Origin: Phyllobacterium endophyticum
GTDB taxonomy: Bacteria; Pseudomonadota; Alphaproteobacteria; Rhizobiales; Rhizobiaceae
DNA: 64,000 bases
NCBI RefSeq assembly: GCF_003010935.1
Contig: NZ_PGGN01000002.1
Span: 992,001 to 1,056,000 of the forward strand
Direction: 5' to 3'
Under the pieces are notes generated by a model, which saw only the letters and a list, made by a program, of their open reading frames with translations, searched no databases and was not told where the DNA came from. The translations under genes were made by a program, and so were the position numbers. Every line of letters begins with the position of its first letter. Position 1 is the first letter of the stretch. Below are positions 1-9,178 of this stretch, in pieces.

Positions 1-329
1 GCTATGAGGTCGAAGAAATGCCGGCGGCGGAGATCGCCAGCCAGATCGTCGCGCGGACCGCGGGCAAGCCGGTTTACCTGACCTTCGATATCGATTGCCT
101 GGATCCAGCTTTTGCGCCGGGCACGGGAACGCCGGTTGCCGGCGGGCCGTCCTCGGCGAAAATACTTTCGGTGCTGCGGCATCTGACGGAGCTCAACATC
201 ATCGGTGCCGACGTGGTGGAGGTTGCGCCGGCCTATGATCATGCTGACGTAACGGCCATCGCCGGCGCCACAATCGCGATGTATTATCTGGGTATTCTTG
301 CAGAGCAAAAGGCCAAGCTAAAACGATGA
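1..329 (+). CDS. speB: Agmatinase / arginase-family ureohydrolase, C-terminal part
   Basis: This is the 3' end of a gene that starts before the window; the reading frame is open from base 3. The motif DIDCLDPAFAPGTGTP, near the start of the visible part, is the manganese-binding signature of ureohydrolases, and the following VVEVAPAYDHADVTA stretch fits the agmatinase/guanidinobutyrase branch. The enzyme would hydrolyse agmatine or a related guanidino compound to urea and an amine in the cytoplasm. It lies 84 bases upstream of argC on the same strand. The exact substrate cannot be told from this fragment. Confidence 0.85.
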   Translation, partial: YEVEEMPAAEIASQIVARTAGKPVYLTFDIDCLDPAFAPGTGTPVAGGPSSAKILSVLRHLTELNIIGADVVEVAPAYDHADVTAIAGATIAMYYLGILAEQKAKLKR

Positions 330-413
330 TGATCTTGGCAGTGCTGCTGTACAGCCAAGGCCAATAGAAAACTGAGCCAGGTATCCGAATTTCAAGCTTC
401 CAAGGGCATTCCC

Positions 414-1349
414 ATGAAACCGAAAATCTTCATCGACGGCGAACACGGCACAACGGGTTTGCAGATCCGGACGCGTCTGGCGGGCCGGAGCGATCTCGAA
501 GTGCTCTCCATTCCCGAAGCCGAGCGGCGCAACAAGGAGTTGCGGGCACAGTTTCTGAAGGATGCCGATGTTGCCATTCTCTGCCTGCCGGACGATGCGT
601 CGAAAGAGGCGGTTTCAATCCTCGAAGGGCATAATTCGACGAAGATAATCGACACCTCGACCGCGCACCGCGTGCATCCCGATTGGGCCTATGGCTTCGC
701 CGAACTCGACCGTAGCCAGCGGCAGAAAATCGCGGATGCGCGGCTCGTTGCCAATCCCGGTTGTTATCCCACCGGGGCGATCTCGCTGGTGCGGCCGTTG
801 CGCGACGCCGGGATTTTACCCGGGGACTATCCAATCACCGTCAATGCGGTCTCCGGCTATACCGGCGGCGGCAAGCAGATGATTGCGCAGATGGAGAATC
901 CGGATGCGCCTGATCATATTGCAGCCAATCATTTCCTTTACGCGATGCCGCTCAAGCACAAGCACGTGCCGGAACTGCAGGTGCATGGGCATCTCGATCG
1001 CAAGCCGATCTTTTCGCCAAGTGTCGGGCGATTTGCACAAGGCATGATCGTGCAGGTGCCGCTCTTTACCGGCGACCTCGACGGCAATCCGTCAATGGCC
1101 GATATCCATGCAGCACTGAGAGCGCATTACGAGGGTCAGAGCATCGTTCAGGTGGTGCCGCTGGAACAGAGCACCGCCTTGCCGCGGCTCGATCCGGAGG
1201 AACTGCGCGATACGGACATCATGAAGCTCTATGTCTTCGGAACCGAGGGCGGTGGCCAGGTCAACCTCGTTGCGCTCCTCGACAATCTCGGCAAGGGCGC
1301 TTCGGGCGCTGCGGTTCAGAATCTGGACCTGATGCTCGTAAATGCTTGA
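414..1349 (+). CDS. argC: N-acetyl-gamma-glutamyl-phosphate reductase
   Basis: The 311-residue protein is the NADPH-dependent reductase of arginine biosynthesis, turning N-acetylglutamyl phosphate into the semialdehyde. The N-terminus carries the nucleotide-binding loop GEHGTTG at residues 9-15, and the active-site cysteine sits in NPGCYPTG (Cys117). The length matches the short type-2 ArgC class common in alphaproteobacteria rather than the roughly 345-residue type 1. The gene follows an agmatinase gene and overlaps the next gene by 8 bases, which suggests co-transcription of the two. Confidence 0.95.
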   Translation: MKPKIFIDGEHGTTGLQIRTRLAGRSDLEVLSIPEAERRNKELRAQFLKDADVAILCLPDDASKEAVSILEGHNSTKIIDTSTAHRVHPDWAYGFAELDRSQRQKIADARLVANPGCYPTGAISLVRPLRDAGILPGDYPITVNAVSGYTGGGKQMIAQMENPDAPDHIAANHFLYAMPLKHKHVPELQVHGHLDRKPIFSPSVGRFAQGMIVQVPLFTGDLDGNPSMADIHAALRAHYEGQSIVQVVPLEQSTALPRLDPEELRDTDIMKLYVFGTEGGGQVNLVALLDNLGKGASGAAVQNLDLMLVNA

Positions 1350-2193
1350 TGCGATAGCGGAGACTTTCCCAGCGGAGTGGAAAGTCTCCTCCCCCGAACT
1401 CGTCGCCGAGACCGCCACCAGCCGGATCGTCAAGGTGCGGCTGGAAGACGGCGCGCCCGCAATCGTCAAACATCTGACACCGCTCGGAATGCGAGAAGAA
1501 CTCGGAGGCACGCGCTATCTGGAATGGCACGACGGCAAGGGCTGTATTCGTTTGCTGGCGCAGCGGGGTAATAACCTTCTGCTGGAATATGCGGGCGCAC
1601 GTACGCTGCTCGATCATCTCAACGAGCATGGCGACGACGCAGCGACGCAAGTCTTTGTCGAAATGTTCCTGGAACTGTCGCAGACCAAACAGACGGGCCG
1701 ACCAGCGCCGCAGGATCTCATCCCGTTGCGCACGATGTTTTCAGGCCTTTTCACCAAAGCCGAAGGAGACCGGAAGCGTGGGGTTCGGAGCCAGTTCGTC
1801 GAAGCGGCGGAACTTGCCGACAGGCTCCTGAACGATCAGCGGGACGTTCAACCGCTGCATGGAGACTTGCACCACGAGAACATACTATACGGCGAGCGCG
1901 GCTGGCTCGTCATCGATCCCAAGGGACTGATGGGAGACCCGATGTATGATGCCGCCAATATGTTCTACAATCCCCTGGACCGTGACGACCTGCGATCCAG
2001 CGAGAGCCGCGCCTTTTCAATGGCACAGACATTTTCGCATGCATTCAATCGCGATATCACAACCATACTTGGCTTCGGCATGGTCCATGCGTGCCTCTCG
2101 GCGTCGTGGCACGACGAGGACGGCAATCTCGACGAGTCGAAGCGCAGCATTGGCGTGGCAGAGGCTATAAAGCGCGTGCTCCAGACGATTTGA
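1342..2193 (+). CDS. APH(6)/streptomycin-kinase-like aminoglycoside phosphotransferase family protein
   Basis: This 283-residue protein has the kinase core of the aminoglycoside/hydroxyurea phosphotransferase family. The catalytic loop [10 protein letters not shown] holds the presumed base Asp175, and the metal-binding Asp192 sits in [11 protein letters not shown]. In family members this fold transfers ATP phosphate to streptomycin or other small molecules. The start lies inside the last codons of argC (8-base overlap), so translation is probably coupled. The housekeeping position argues for a metabolic substrate rather than acquired drug resistance, but the substrate is unknown. Confidence 0.8.
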   Translation: MLDAIAETFPAEWKVSSPELVAETATSRIVKVRLEDGAPAIVKHLTPLGMREELGGTRYLEWHDGKGCIRLLAQRGNNLLLEYAGARTLLDHLNEHGDDAATQVFVEMFLELSQTKQTGRPAPQDLIPLRTMFSGLFTKAEGDRKRGVRSQFVEAAELADRLLNDQRDVQPLHGDLHHENILYGERGWLVIDPKGLMGDPMYDAANMFYNPLDRDDLRSSESRAFSMAQTFSHAFNRDITTILGFGMVHACLSASWHDEDGNLDESKRSIGVAEAIKRVLQTI

Positions 2194-2200
2194 ACTTGCA

Positions 2201-2253
2201 TTGACCAAGTTAACCAGGTGCGGGCCGATGGTATCTTTGGTCTACTTGGTCAA
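2201..2253. terminator. Inverted repeat between convergent genes
   Basis: TTGACCAAGT at 2201-2210 is exactly repeated in inverse as ACTTGGTCAA at 2244-2253, giving a 10-bp stem with a 33-base loop. It occupies most of the 79-base gap between two convergent genes (stops at 2193 and 2273) and may slow or end transcription from both sides. There is no clear T run, so a classical intrinsic terminator is not proven. Confidence 0.4.
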
Positions 2254-2272
2254 GGAGCGTCTTTCAGGCGCT

Positions 2273-3370
2273 TCAGGGTTCGGTCGCGACTTCCGTCTCG
2301 CGCGGATAAGCGCCCTTGGTCGCGCGCCAATGGGCGACGGCAAATCCCAGGATAACAATGGCGAAGAATTGATGCAGCAGCCCGAGCGCTATCGGCACCT
2401 GCATGACGAGGGTGGTGATGCCAATCGCCGCCTGCAGCGCAACCAGGGCCGCCAAAAGTATGGCGCGCCGTGCATGGGTGGTTCCGGGTAAATGACGGAT
2501 CGTCGAGATGGCCTGCCAGATCGCCACGGCGAAAACAAAATAGGCAAAGCAGCGATGCACGAATTGCACCATTTTGGGATTCTCGAAAAAGTTGTGCCAG
2601 ATCGGCTGGATGGCAAAGAGACCACCGGGGATGATAGACCCGTCCATCAGCGGCCATGTATTGTAGCTCAGGCCTGCATCGAGGCCGGCGACCAGGGCAC
2701 CGAGGTAAATCTGGATAAACACCAATAGCACGAACCAACCGGCGAAGCGCTGGATCCGGCGATTGGCGGGTGCTTCGGAATAGACCGCGAGGCCACGCGC
2801 CACATACATCACAGCCGCAAAGATGATGCAGGCGAGCGTGAGATGGGTGGCGAGGCGGTATTGGCTGACATCGACCCGGTCGACAAGCCCGGATGCGACC
2901 ATCCACCAGCCGACCGCACCCTGCAAGGCGCCCAGCGCCAGAATGAAGATCATGCGCGGCTTCAGGCGCTGCTCCAGCCTGCCGGTGAGCCAGAAGAACG
3001 CGAGCGGCACGGCGACGAGAAACCCGACCCCGCGTGCGAGAAAACGATGCGCCCATTCCCACCAGAATATCTGCTGGAATTCGCCGAGGCTCATGCCTTT
3101 GTTCAGCTGCTGATATTGCGGGATTTGCCTGTATTTATCGAACTCCTCAATCCACTGATCATGATTGAGCGGCGGGATAATGCCGTGGATGGGCTTCCAT
3201 TCGGTGATGGAGAGGCCGGAGCCGGTCATGCGCGTTGCGCCGCCTACAAGCACGATGGATGCCAACACGATCAACACGAGATAAAGCCAGATACGGATAT
3301 AGTGGCGATTTCGCGCTTCGCGGTCGCGGGCCGAGGCGATGACGCCTTGGGTGAGTGTGTTGGCAGCCAT
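2273..3370 (-). CDS. ctaA: Heme A synthase (COX15/CtaA)
   Basis: The 365-residue membrane protein oxidises the heme O methyl group to the formyl group of heme A, needed for aa3-type cytochrome oxidase. About eight hydrophobic segments are visible, and the signature [18 protein letters not shown] follows the first one. Conserved histidines lie in WWEWAHR, ATHLTLA, FVHR and LLHQFFA and fit the heme ligands of the family. The start at 3370 is preceded by AAGGAG with 8-base spacing; a longer in-frame start at 3463 lacks support. The promoter side faces the DUF2842 gene. Confidence 0.93.
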   Translation of the reverse strand: MAANTLTQGVIASARDREARNRHYIRIWLYLVLIVLASIVLVGGATRMTGSGLSITEWKPIHGIIPPLNHDQWIEEFDKYRQIPQYQQLNKGMSLGEFQQIFWWEWAHRFLARGVGFLVAVPLAFFWLTGRLEQRLKPRMIFILALGALQGAVGWWMVASGLVDRVDVSQYRLATHLTLACIIFAAVMYVARGLAVYSEAPANRRIQRFAGWFVLLVFIQIYLGALVAGLDAGLSYNTWPLMDGSIIPGGLFAIQPIWHNFFENPKMVQFVHRCFAYFVFAVAIWQAISTIRHLPGTTHARRAILLAALVALQAAIGITTLVMQVPIALGLLHQFFAIVILGFAVAHWRATKGAYPRETEVATEP

Positions 3371-3537
3371 GAAGAACGCTCCTTGATTGCGCAGATAGGT
3401 GCAGCATAAGCTCATCCGATACAAGAATGCACCACGCGACACGCCGTCGCGTTTATGGCGCAAGCAGGCTCTTTTCGCTTTGCCTAGAGGGGTTAAGCGG
3501 ATAGAGGATGGCTCGAAGCTGGAAATTGGATCACGCC

Positions 3538-3756
3538 ATGCCTGTAAGGCTGAAGAAACTCATTGGAACATTTCTGCTCGTGACGCTCGTATGCATTTAC
3601 GCGATCGTTGCGACGATCTTTGCCGTTGCGCTGCTTGGCAATTCCGGTCCGTGGATTCACCTGCTCTACTTCTTCGGGACTGGATTCCTTTGGGTCGTAC
3701 CGGCGATGTTCATCATCAGCTGGATGGAAAAGGCGCCGAAGAAGAATTCACCCTGA
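3538..3756 (+). CDS. DUF2842 family small membrane protein
   Basis: This protein of about 72 residues has two hydrophobic segments, roughly residues 6-30 and 40-60, separated by a short GPWIHLLY stretch, and ends in a charged tail. The pattern matches the DUF2842 family of small alphaproteobacterial membrane proteins, whose function is unknown. The ATG at 3538 gives the N-terminus usual for the family ([10 protein letters not shown]); an in-frame ATG at 3508 would add ten residues. It is divergent from ctaA. Confidence 0.75.
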   Translation: MPVRLKKLIGTFLLVTLVCIYAIVATIFAVALLGNSGPWIHLLYFFGTGFLWVVPAMFIISWMEKAPKKNSP

Positions 3757-3872
3757 TGGGCATCTGATGCGACTTTCTGCGCTTTCGGTGCTCATGGACT
3801 AGAATGTCCACTGCGCTCCGGTTCTCGAAAGCCGCACCAGCTACCTCATCATGCTGAATTCATGAGATCTTT

Positions 3873-4925
3873 TTAGGCCTGGACTACCCGCCTGCCCGCA
3901 TTGGCGATTGGCGTCGTCACGCCGCTCATCATGGTTCTCGCATAGACGAGCTTTTGAAAACGGCCATTGATGGAGATGCGCGGCAGGGCCCACATATTGG
4001 CCCGGTGTTCGCCGTGGATTGTCCCGTGGCGCGTCGTGACCGCCGAAACGAAGCCTTCCGCGGCGGCTATATCGGCTTCGCGCCTACCGGCAGCTCTCGC
4101 CGATCCGTAGGGATAGGCAAAATGCATGGGCCGCTTACCGAGCCTGTCCTCAAGCATATCGGCAGACAACCGCATTTCCCACGCAACCATATCAGGGCTC
4201 AGCTTCTTCAGGTTATAATGATGAACCGTATGGGCGCCAATCGTGCACAGCGGATCGGCGGCAATCTGGCGTAGCTCTTTCCAGTTCATCACGTCCTGAT
4301 CGGACGGAACGCCGCACATCATGCCCTGTTGCGCGCACATTTCGCGAAGGACGGGCAATTGTTCCAGCTCGGTCAGGTTGATCGAGAAGTAACGCATGAG
4401 CGAATGAAAGGCCGCGCGCTTCTGATGAAGCGTTCCGCAGCGCCATTCGGGCCCTCCCGGGATACTCAGGATACCCGCCTTGGCGATGAGCTTCTCGGCG
4501 ATCTCCCACCAAAGCACTGCGGCTCCTTCAATGAGACCCGGCGCTGCATAGATCGTGAACGGCACATTGTGTTTCTGGAAAACCGGATAGGCGTGAGTTA
4601 AATTGTCGTTGTAGCCGTCGTCCAGCGTGATGGCCACGAAACGCCGTTTGCCAGCCAAACCCGACTTGACCCGCTCCGCCATCTCATCCATGGAGACGAC
4701 CTCCGTGCCCTCGGATTTGAGCGATACGATGATCTGTTCGAGAAAGGCTGGCGTGATTGCCAGTGAGCGGTTGACCCCAAGCGGGCTTATACAATCAGGA
4801 CGGACCCGGTGCAACATAACGATTGAGCCCAGCCCGCCGAAACGATCCCGCGCGCCCGACGCGAACCCACTGTGCCAAGCTAGTCTCATCACAGCTTTTC
4901 GTACCAAGTCGGCCGCGTGGACCAT
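3873..4925 (-). CDS. Polysaccharide deacetylase (NodB homology domain)
   Basis: The 350-residue protein carries a NodB-type deacetylase domain. The first motif is TLDDGY with Asp101/Asp102, and the metal-binding second motif is GAHTVHH in the middle of the protein. Such enzymes remove N- or O-acetyl groups from polysaccharide chains. There is no obvious signal peptide, so it may act on a cytoplasmic or lipid-linked intermediate. It is the first gene of the glycan locus, divergent from the CelD-like gene at 5057. The start is uncertain: ATG 4925 has a purine-rich stretch directly abutting it. Confidence 0.82.
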   Translation of the reverse strand: MVHAADLVRKAVMRLAWHSGFASGARDRFGGLGSIVMLHRVRPDCISPLGVNRSLAITPAFLEQIIVSLKSEGTEVVSMDEMAERVKSGLAGKRRFVAITLDDGYNDNLTHAYPVFQKHNVPFTIYAAPGLIEGAAVLWWEIAEKLIAKAGILSIPGGPEWRCGTLHQKRAAFHSLMRYFSINLTELEQLPVLREMCAQQGMMCGVPSDQDVMNWKELRQIAADPLCTIGAHTVHHYNLKKLSPDMVAWEMRLSADMLEDRLGKRPMHFAYPYGSARAAGRREADIAAAEGFVSAVTTRHGTIHGEHRANMWALPRISINGRFQKLVYARTMMSGVTTPIANAGRRVVQA

Positions 4926-5056
4926 TCCTTCACCAATTCGCGCTATTTCAAAATATTCGGAGGAATCTGTTCATCAAGTCATGCGACTTAAACGTTTATA
5001 TATCGTTGATCAACAAGACCTCGCCGCCTTTCGCACCTCCTCCCTGGAACGCACGA

Positions 5057-6187
5057 ATGTCCATTACTTCACAACGACCAAAGATAATTGCAGACCCGCT
5101 TGAGGCCGAAGCAAAGTGGCGCGAGCTCGGTGAAGATTTTCTTGCCAGTCCCGCGCAAACCGCAAACTGGTTTTCCTATTGGCAGTCATGCGTCAACGCC
5201 GACTGCATAGTCGCAGCGATCCATGAAGAAGACAGGCCTGTTTTTCTGCTGCCACTGGAGATTGTCAGGAAAGGGCTTTTCAAGGTTGCCGTGTTTCCCG
5301 GCGGGCCGCACGCCAATTGCAACTTTCCGGCCATATCCTTTAATGCACAGGTCAAGGCGGCTGAACTTCGTGCGGTTTTCGACGCATTGCATGAAGCGCG
5401 ACCCGATATCGATCTCGTGTCGCTGGCCCGGCAGCTTGGCGATCTCGATGGCAAAGCCAATCCCATGATGCAGCTTCCGAGCCGCGAGAACGCCAATGTC
5501 AGCCTTGGCATCACGCTTGAAGACAGTTTCGACAACATACTCGGCCGCAGCAACTCGAAGCGGAAAAAGAAGAAGCACCGGCAGAATACAAGGCGATTCG
5601 AAGAAGCCGGAGGATACCGTATCGTCACCGCGACCACGCAGGCGCAGACCAGCGCCATGCTCGAGAAATACTTCGAGTGCAAGGCAATGCGGCTTGCGAA
5701 GGCCGGTATCAAGAACACTTATGAACCAGCCGGTACCATGGAGTTTTTCAAGCAATTGTTTGCACGCGAAGCCCAGTCCGCAGCCCCGCGTTTTCAGCTG
5801 AAGGCGCTTGAAGTCGCCGGACAATATCGGGCAATACTCGGGAAATCCTACGCGAAAACCCAAACCTTCATCGATTTCATAGGCATTACGGAGGATGAGC
5901 TCGTCAGTGCCAGCCCCGGCGAGTTCCTGTTCTTCGAAGACATTCAGGATAGTTGCAAAAGCGGGCTTGCGGTCTACAGCTTCGGCATCGGTGATGAGCC
6001 CTACAAACGCAGCTGGGCCGACCTCGAGGTGCCCAGCTACGATACGGATGTCGCTCTGACGGCCAAGGGACGCCTGCTGTCAGCCTATCTCGGCGCGCGC
6101 GGCAGTCTCGTCCGTAGCATCAAGAAGAACGAGAAGGTCTGGGCAACGGTAAAGAAGGCCCGTTCGCGTCTTTTCGGAAAACGCTAG
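5057..6187 (+). CDS. CelD/BcsL-like GNAT acyltransferase of the glycan locus
   Basis: This 376-residue protein matches the FemAB/CelD group of GNAT-fold acyltransferases common in alphaproteobacterial polysaccharide clusters. Its basic stretch NSKRKKKKHRQNTRRFEEAGG leads into the second GNAT half, with FFxxL-type helices and SPGEFLFFEDIQ near the end. It may acylate sugar residues of the polysaccharide or its lipid carrier. The reading frame is open upstream to 4823, but ATG 5057 gives the expected N-terminus. Its stop codon overlaps the stop of the convergent Wzz-like gene by four bases. Confidence 0.7.
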   Translation: MSITSQRPKIIADPLEAEAKWRELGEDFLASPAQTANWFSYWQSCVNADCIVAAIHEEDRPVFLLPLEIVRKGLFKVAVFPGGPHANCNFPAISFNAQVKAAELRAVFDALHEARPDIDLVSLARQLGDLDGKANPMMQLPSRENANVSLGITLEDSFDNILGRSNSKRKKKKHRQNTRRFEEAGGYRIVTATTQAQTSAMLEKYFECKAMRLAKAGIKNTYEPAGTMEFFKQLFAREAQSAAPRFQLKALEVAGQYRAILGKSYAKTQTFIDFIGITEDELVSASPGEFLFFEDIQDSCKSGLAVYSFGIGDEPYKRSWADLEVPSYDTDVALTAKGRLLSAYLGARGSLVRSIKKNEKVWATVKKARSRLFGKR

Positions 6188-8406
6188 GCAGACCGGACAA
6201 TCCTGCCGGAATCGAGGCGCAGCTCTCCATTGTCGAAAGGCGTCAGCAATTCGGGCTGGAGCAGCTTCGCGTCGTAGACCGCTTTCGCAGTCGCCGCCAC
6301 ATCAGGATCATCGGGATCGACAAGGCCCAGGATAAGCTCTGTCCCATCCGCCAGCAGGTGCTTCAGTTCAACGACGGTCGCGGGTCCCGCATCGACAACG
6401 ACAAGATCGTAGGCCGACTGCAAGGCATTGAGAATCATCGGAAGACGGCCCACCGACTGCATTGCCTTGGCCGGATCGTGGTTGCCGAGGGGGATGAGTT
6501 CAGCCTGCGAATAATGATCGGGGTGAATGACATCGCTGAAGTGCTTTTCGGATACGAGAAGATCGGTGATGCCGGGCAGGTTCTTGTCTTCGAGCATGGA
6601 ACGTCCGATCTCGCCCGAACCTGTCATGTCGACGAGAATGACGCGGACACCGCGGTCGGCCAGTTCGCGCACGAGCAGGATTGTCAGCGCGGAGGCTTCA
6701 TCGCCCTCGGGCGAGACAACAACCGCGCGCGCGGCACCGCTCGCCATCAAGCGCGCCGCGACATTGGCTATGCCGGAATGATCGGCAACGGGAGCGTCCG
6801 TGGCTGGTAAATCAGCGGCTGGCGCAGCGAATTGCGCCGATGGCACTTTGTCCTTTGAGAGGATTTCTTCTTCGAATGCTGCAGGGATAGAGGCGGCAAG
6901 CGATGGGGTGTTCTCGGTCTCTGTCCTTGCCGGCTCGGCGGCAGGGTCAACCGGTGCGGGGGCTGCGGCTCCTTCAGATAGCAGCACTTCCGTGGCCGGC
7001 TGCGGATAGGCCGGTCGCAGCGCCTGACCACTGAACAGGGCGCGCAGCAGCGTCACAATGCTGAGCAGCAGCAGCGACGCAACGAAGGCCGCGACAGTCA
7101 TCGGTATCTTTTTTGGAAAATATGGCTCGATTGGCCGGTCGGCGCGGGAAAAGATACGCGCATCGGCCGGCAAATAGCCACGGTCGGTGCGGGAAGACGC
7201 TTCGCGATAGCGCGTCAGATAGGATTCGAGCAATTGCCGTTGCGCGGTGGCCTCACGCTCCAGCGCGCGCAGCTCGACCTCCTCCTCACCTGCCTTGGAA
7301 GCCTGCGCCTTCAATTCATTGAGGGAACTGGTCAATTGGCTTTCGCGCAAGCGCGCGGTTTCCGCCTCGTTTTCAAGGCTTCCCAGCACTTTTCGTGCTT
7401 CAAGCCTTATCTGGTTGTTGAGATCGGCGAGTTGCGAACGCAACGCCCGGATGCGGGGATGGCCGCTAAGCAAGGATGCCGACAGGTCGGCAATATCATT
7501 ATTGAGCTGGACCTGGCGTTCGCGCAGGCGTTGGATCAGCGGAGAGGCCATGACAGCCGGGAGCGTTTCCACAGGCGCGCCTTTTGCCAAGGCGGCGCGA
7601 ACACTCTCCGCGCTCGCCTCGCTTGCCGCCCTGTTGGCCCGTACACGCGACAGTTCGGAGGAAAGCTCCGACAGCTGCTGCGTGGCGAGCACGGCATTGT
7701 TCTGCCCGATCAGGAGGTCTGACGAACTGCGATATGCCGCCACCTTCGCCTCGGCTTCCTTGACACGCTTGCTGAGGTCCGCGATCTCGGGCTGCAGCCA
7801 GCCCGCGGCATCGGTGTTGGACCTGGATTTCGCCAGTTGCTGCGTTGCGACATATTCGTCAGCGATGGCATTGGCTATCGAGGCGCTGAGCGCCGCATCC
7901 TTCGACGAGAACTGAATGACGATGACGCGCGAAGCCGCAACGTTGTATACAAGCAGGCGGTCGCGGACTGACTGGAGGATATAGTCGTCGCGCGCATCTT
8001 CGTCCGGGTTCTTGCCAATACCCACCGCGCCGAACAGGCGCGACAAAACGGACGGTTCAGCACCGGCGGAAAGCTCCGGGTTTTTGGCAAGGTCAAGCCT
8101 GGCTATGACCCGCTTCAGAAGATCGGAGGACCCGATGAGTTCGACCTGGCTCTTTATCCCCTCCTGATCGAGCACGGGCCGATCATCCGCCTGCTGGTTT
8201 GCAGGGCGGGTAAACACGGATTCGCCAGTTTCTATGAGGATGCGGGTCTCGGCGCGATATTTCGGGGCAACCAGCGACAGGAGGAGGAACGCCAGCGCGG
8301 TCAGAAGCAGCGAGCCGACAAGTATGCGCAGCTTGTTGCGCCACAGGCTGGCAAACAACGCGCCTATATCAATGTCAACATCGTTTCCGACAGAACTCGC
8401 GGGCAT
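6184..8406 (-). CDS. Wzz/GumC-like polysaccharide co-polymerase with degenerate kinase domain
   Basis: This 740-residue protein has the architecture of exopolysaccharide chain-length regulators fused to a BY-kinase-like domain. An N-terminal membrane segment (about residues 25-48) is followed by a long periplasmic coiled-coil region and a second membrane segment just after the YFPKKIPMTV stretch. The C-terminal cytoplasmic domain has Walker A'- and B-like hydrophobic strands (VILVDMTG, LVVVDAGP). The P-loop position reads SPEGDEASALT, without the GKS/T lysine, and no tyrosine cluster is present at the C-terminus. It is probably not a functional kinase. ATG 8406 has GTGGAG upstream; GTG 8421 is an alternative start. 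Confidence 0.85.
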   Translation of the reverse strand: MPASSVGNDVDIDIGALFASLWRNKLRILVGSLLLTALAFLLLSLVAPKYRAETRILIETGESVFTRPANQQADDRPVLDQEGIKSQVELIGSSDLLKRVIARLDLAKNPELSAGAEPSVLSRLFGAVGIGKNPDEDARDDYILQSVRDRLLVYNVAASRVIVIQFSSKDAALSASIANAIADEYVATQQLAKSRSNTDAAGWLQPEIADLSKRVKEAEAKVAAYRSSSDLLIGQNNAVLATQQLSELSSELSRVRANRAASEASAESVRAALAKGAPVETLPAVMASPLIQRLRERQVQLNNDIADLSASLLSGHPRIRALRSQLADLNNQIRLEARKVLGSLENEAETARLRESQLTSSLNELKAQASKAGEEEVELRALEREATAQRQLLESYLTRYREASSRTDRGYLPADARIFSRADRPIEPYFPKKIPMTVAAFVASLLLLSIVTLLRALFSGQALRPAYPQPATEVLLSEGAAAPAPVDPAAEPARTETENTPSLAASIPAAFEEEILSKDKVPSAQFAAPAADLPATDAPVADHSGIANVAARLMASGAARAVVVSPEGDEASALTILLVRELADRGVRVILVDMTGSGEIGRSMLEDKNLPGITDLLVSEKHFSDVIHPDHYSQAELIPLGNHDPAKAMQSVGRLPMILNALQSAYDLVVVDAGPATVVELKHLLADGTELILGLVDPDDPDVAATAKAVYDAKLLQPELLTPFDNGELRLDSGRIVRSA

Positions 8407-8426
8407 TCCAGAACACTCCACTACGA

Positions 8427-8542
8427 ATGGTATAATGGTAAAGACCTATGGTAACCACCGGGTTAAGAGGTTGTAGTACTCAACCGCCGCGTGTAATGAC
8501 GCCGGCGTCCGATGTGAACTTTACCAGCCATTAACCTTAATG
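8427..8542. promoter_or_regulatory. Divergent wzz/wza-like control region with repeats
   Basis: The intergenic region between the two divergent export genes carries three direct copies of ATGGTA (8427-8432, 8435-8440, 8448-8453). It also has a GGTTG-N7-CAACC inverted repeat near 8470 and inverted arms CATTAA/TTAATG around a CC centre at 8529-8542. These are plausible regulator sites for a surface-polysaccharide promoter, but the binding protein is not identifiable. Confidence 0.35.
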
Positions 8543-8602
8543 AACCGATAATCCGCCAAAGAATCGGGAAACTCCTCCGCAACATTTGTTAGGGTTCGTG
8601 AC

Positions 8603-9169
8603 GTGTTCAGCAAGCAGATATTTCTGGTGGCAATCGGCGTTGTTTCCGTGACGCTGGGTGGATGCGCCAGTTACCGGCCGGCTCCGCCTGCATTCAACGA
8701 AGCGATCAACAAGCCCTATATGCTGGATGCGGGCGACCGCATCCGCCTGACGGTGTTCGAACAGGAGGGCATCACCAACACATATAGCGTCGATCAGGCG
8801 GGCTATATCTCAATCCCACTCATCGGCAGCGTCCCTGCCCGCGGCAAGACAATCCAGCAGATCGAGAAGGAAGTGGCGGCGAAGCTGCGCAAGGGTTACC
8901 TGCGCGATCCGGACGTGGCGGTTGAAATCGATCGCTATCGTCCGGTCTTCATCATGGGCGAAGTCGGGGCGGCCGGGCAATATTCCTACGTTCCCGGCAT
9001 GACCGCGCAAAAAGCCATCGCGGCGGCGGGCGGGTTTACGCCGCGGGCCCAACAGAGCGACGTGGATATCACACGGCAGTTCAACGGCGAAAGCCTGACC
9101 GGCCGCGTTACCATTTCCGATCAGGTTCTGCCCGGCGACACGATTTATGTGCGCGAGCGCTTTTTCTGA
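8603..9169 (+). CDS. Short Wza-like polysaccharide export lipoprotein
   Basis: The 188-residue protein starts with a lipoprotein signal (lipobox VTLGGC, Cys20 or so) followed by a Poly_export domain (YMLDAGDRIRLTVF to VAVEIDRYRPVFI). One SLBB-like beta-grasp part, GEVGAAGQYSYVPGMT, follows. It belongs to the short outer-membrane polysaccharide export group, anchored in the outer membrane and partnering the Wzz-like co-polymerase encoded divergently. The start codon is GTG. It begins the run wza-like, GT4, sugar-phosphate transferase, polymerase, all on the plus strand with small gaps. Confidence 0.88.
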   Translation: MFSKQIFLVAIGVVSVTLGGCASYRPAPPAFNEAINKPYMLDAGDRIRLTVFEQEGITNTYSVDQAGYISIPLIGSVPARGKTIQQIEKEVAAKLRKGYLRDPDVAVEIDRYRPVFIMGEVGAAGQYSYVPGMTAQKAIAAAGGFTPRAQQSDVDITRQFNGESLTGRVTISDQVLPGDTIYVRERFF

Positions 9170-9178
9170 TAGCGGGAA

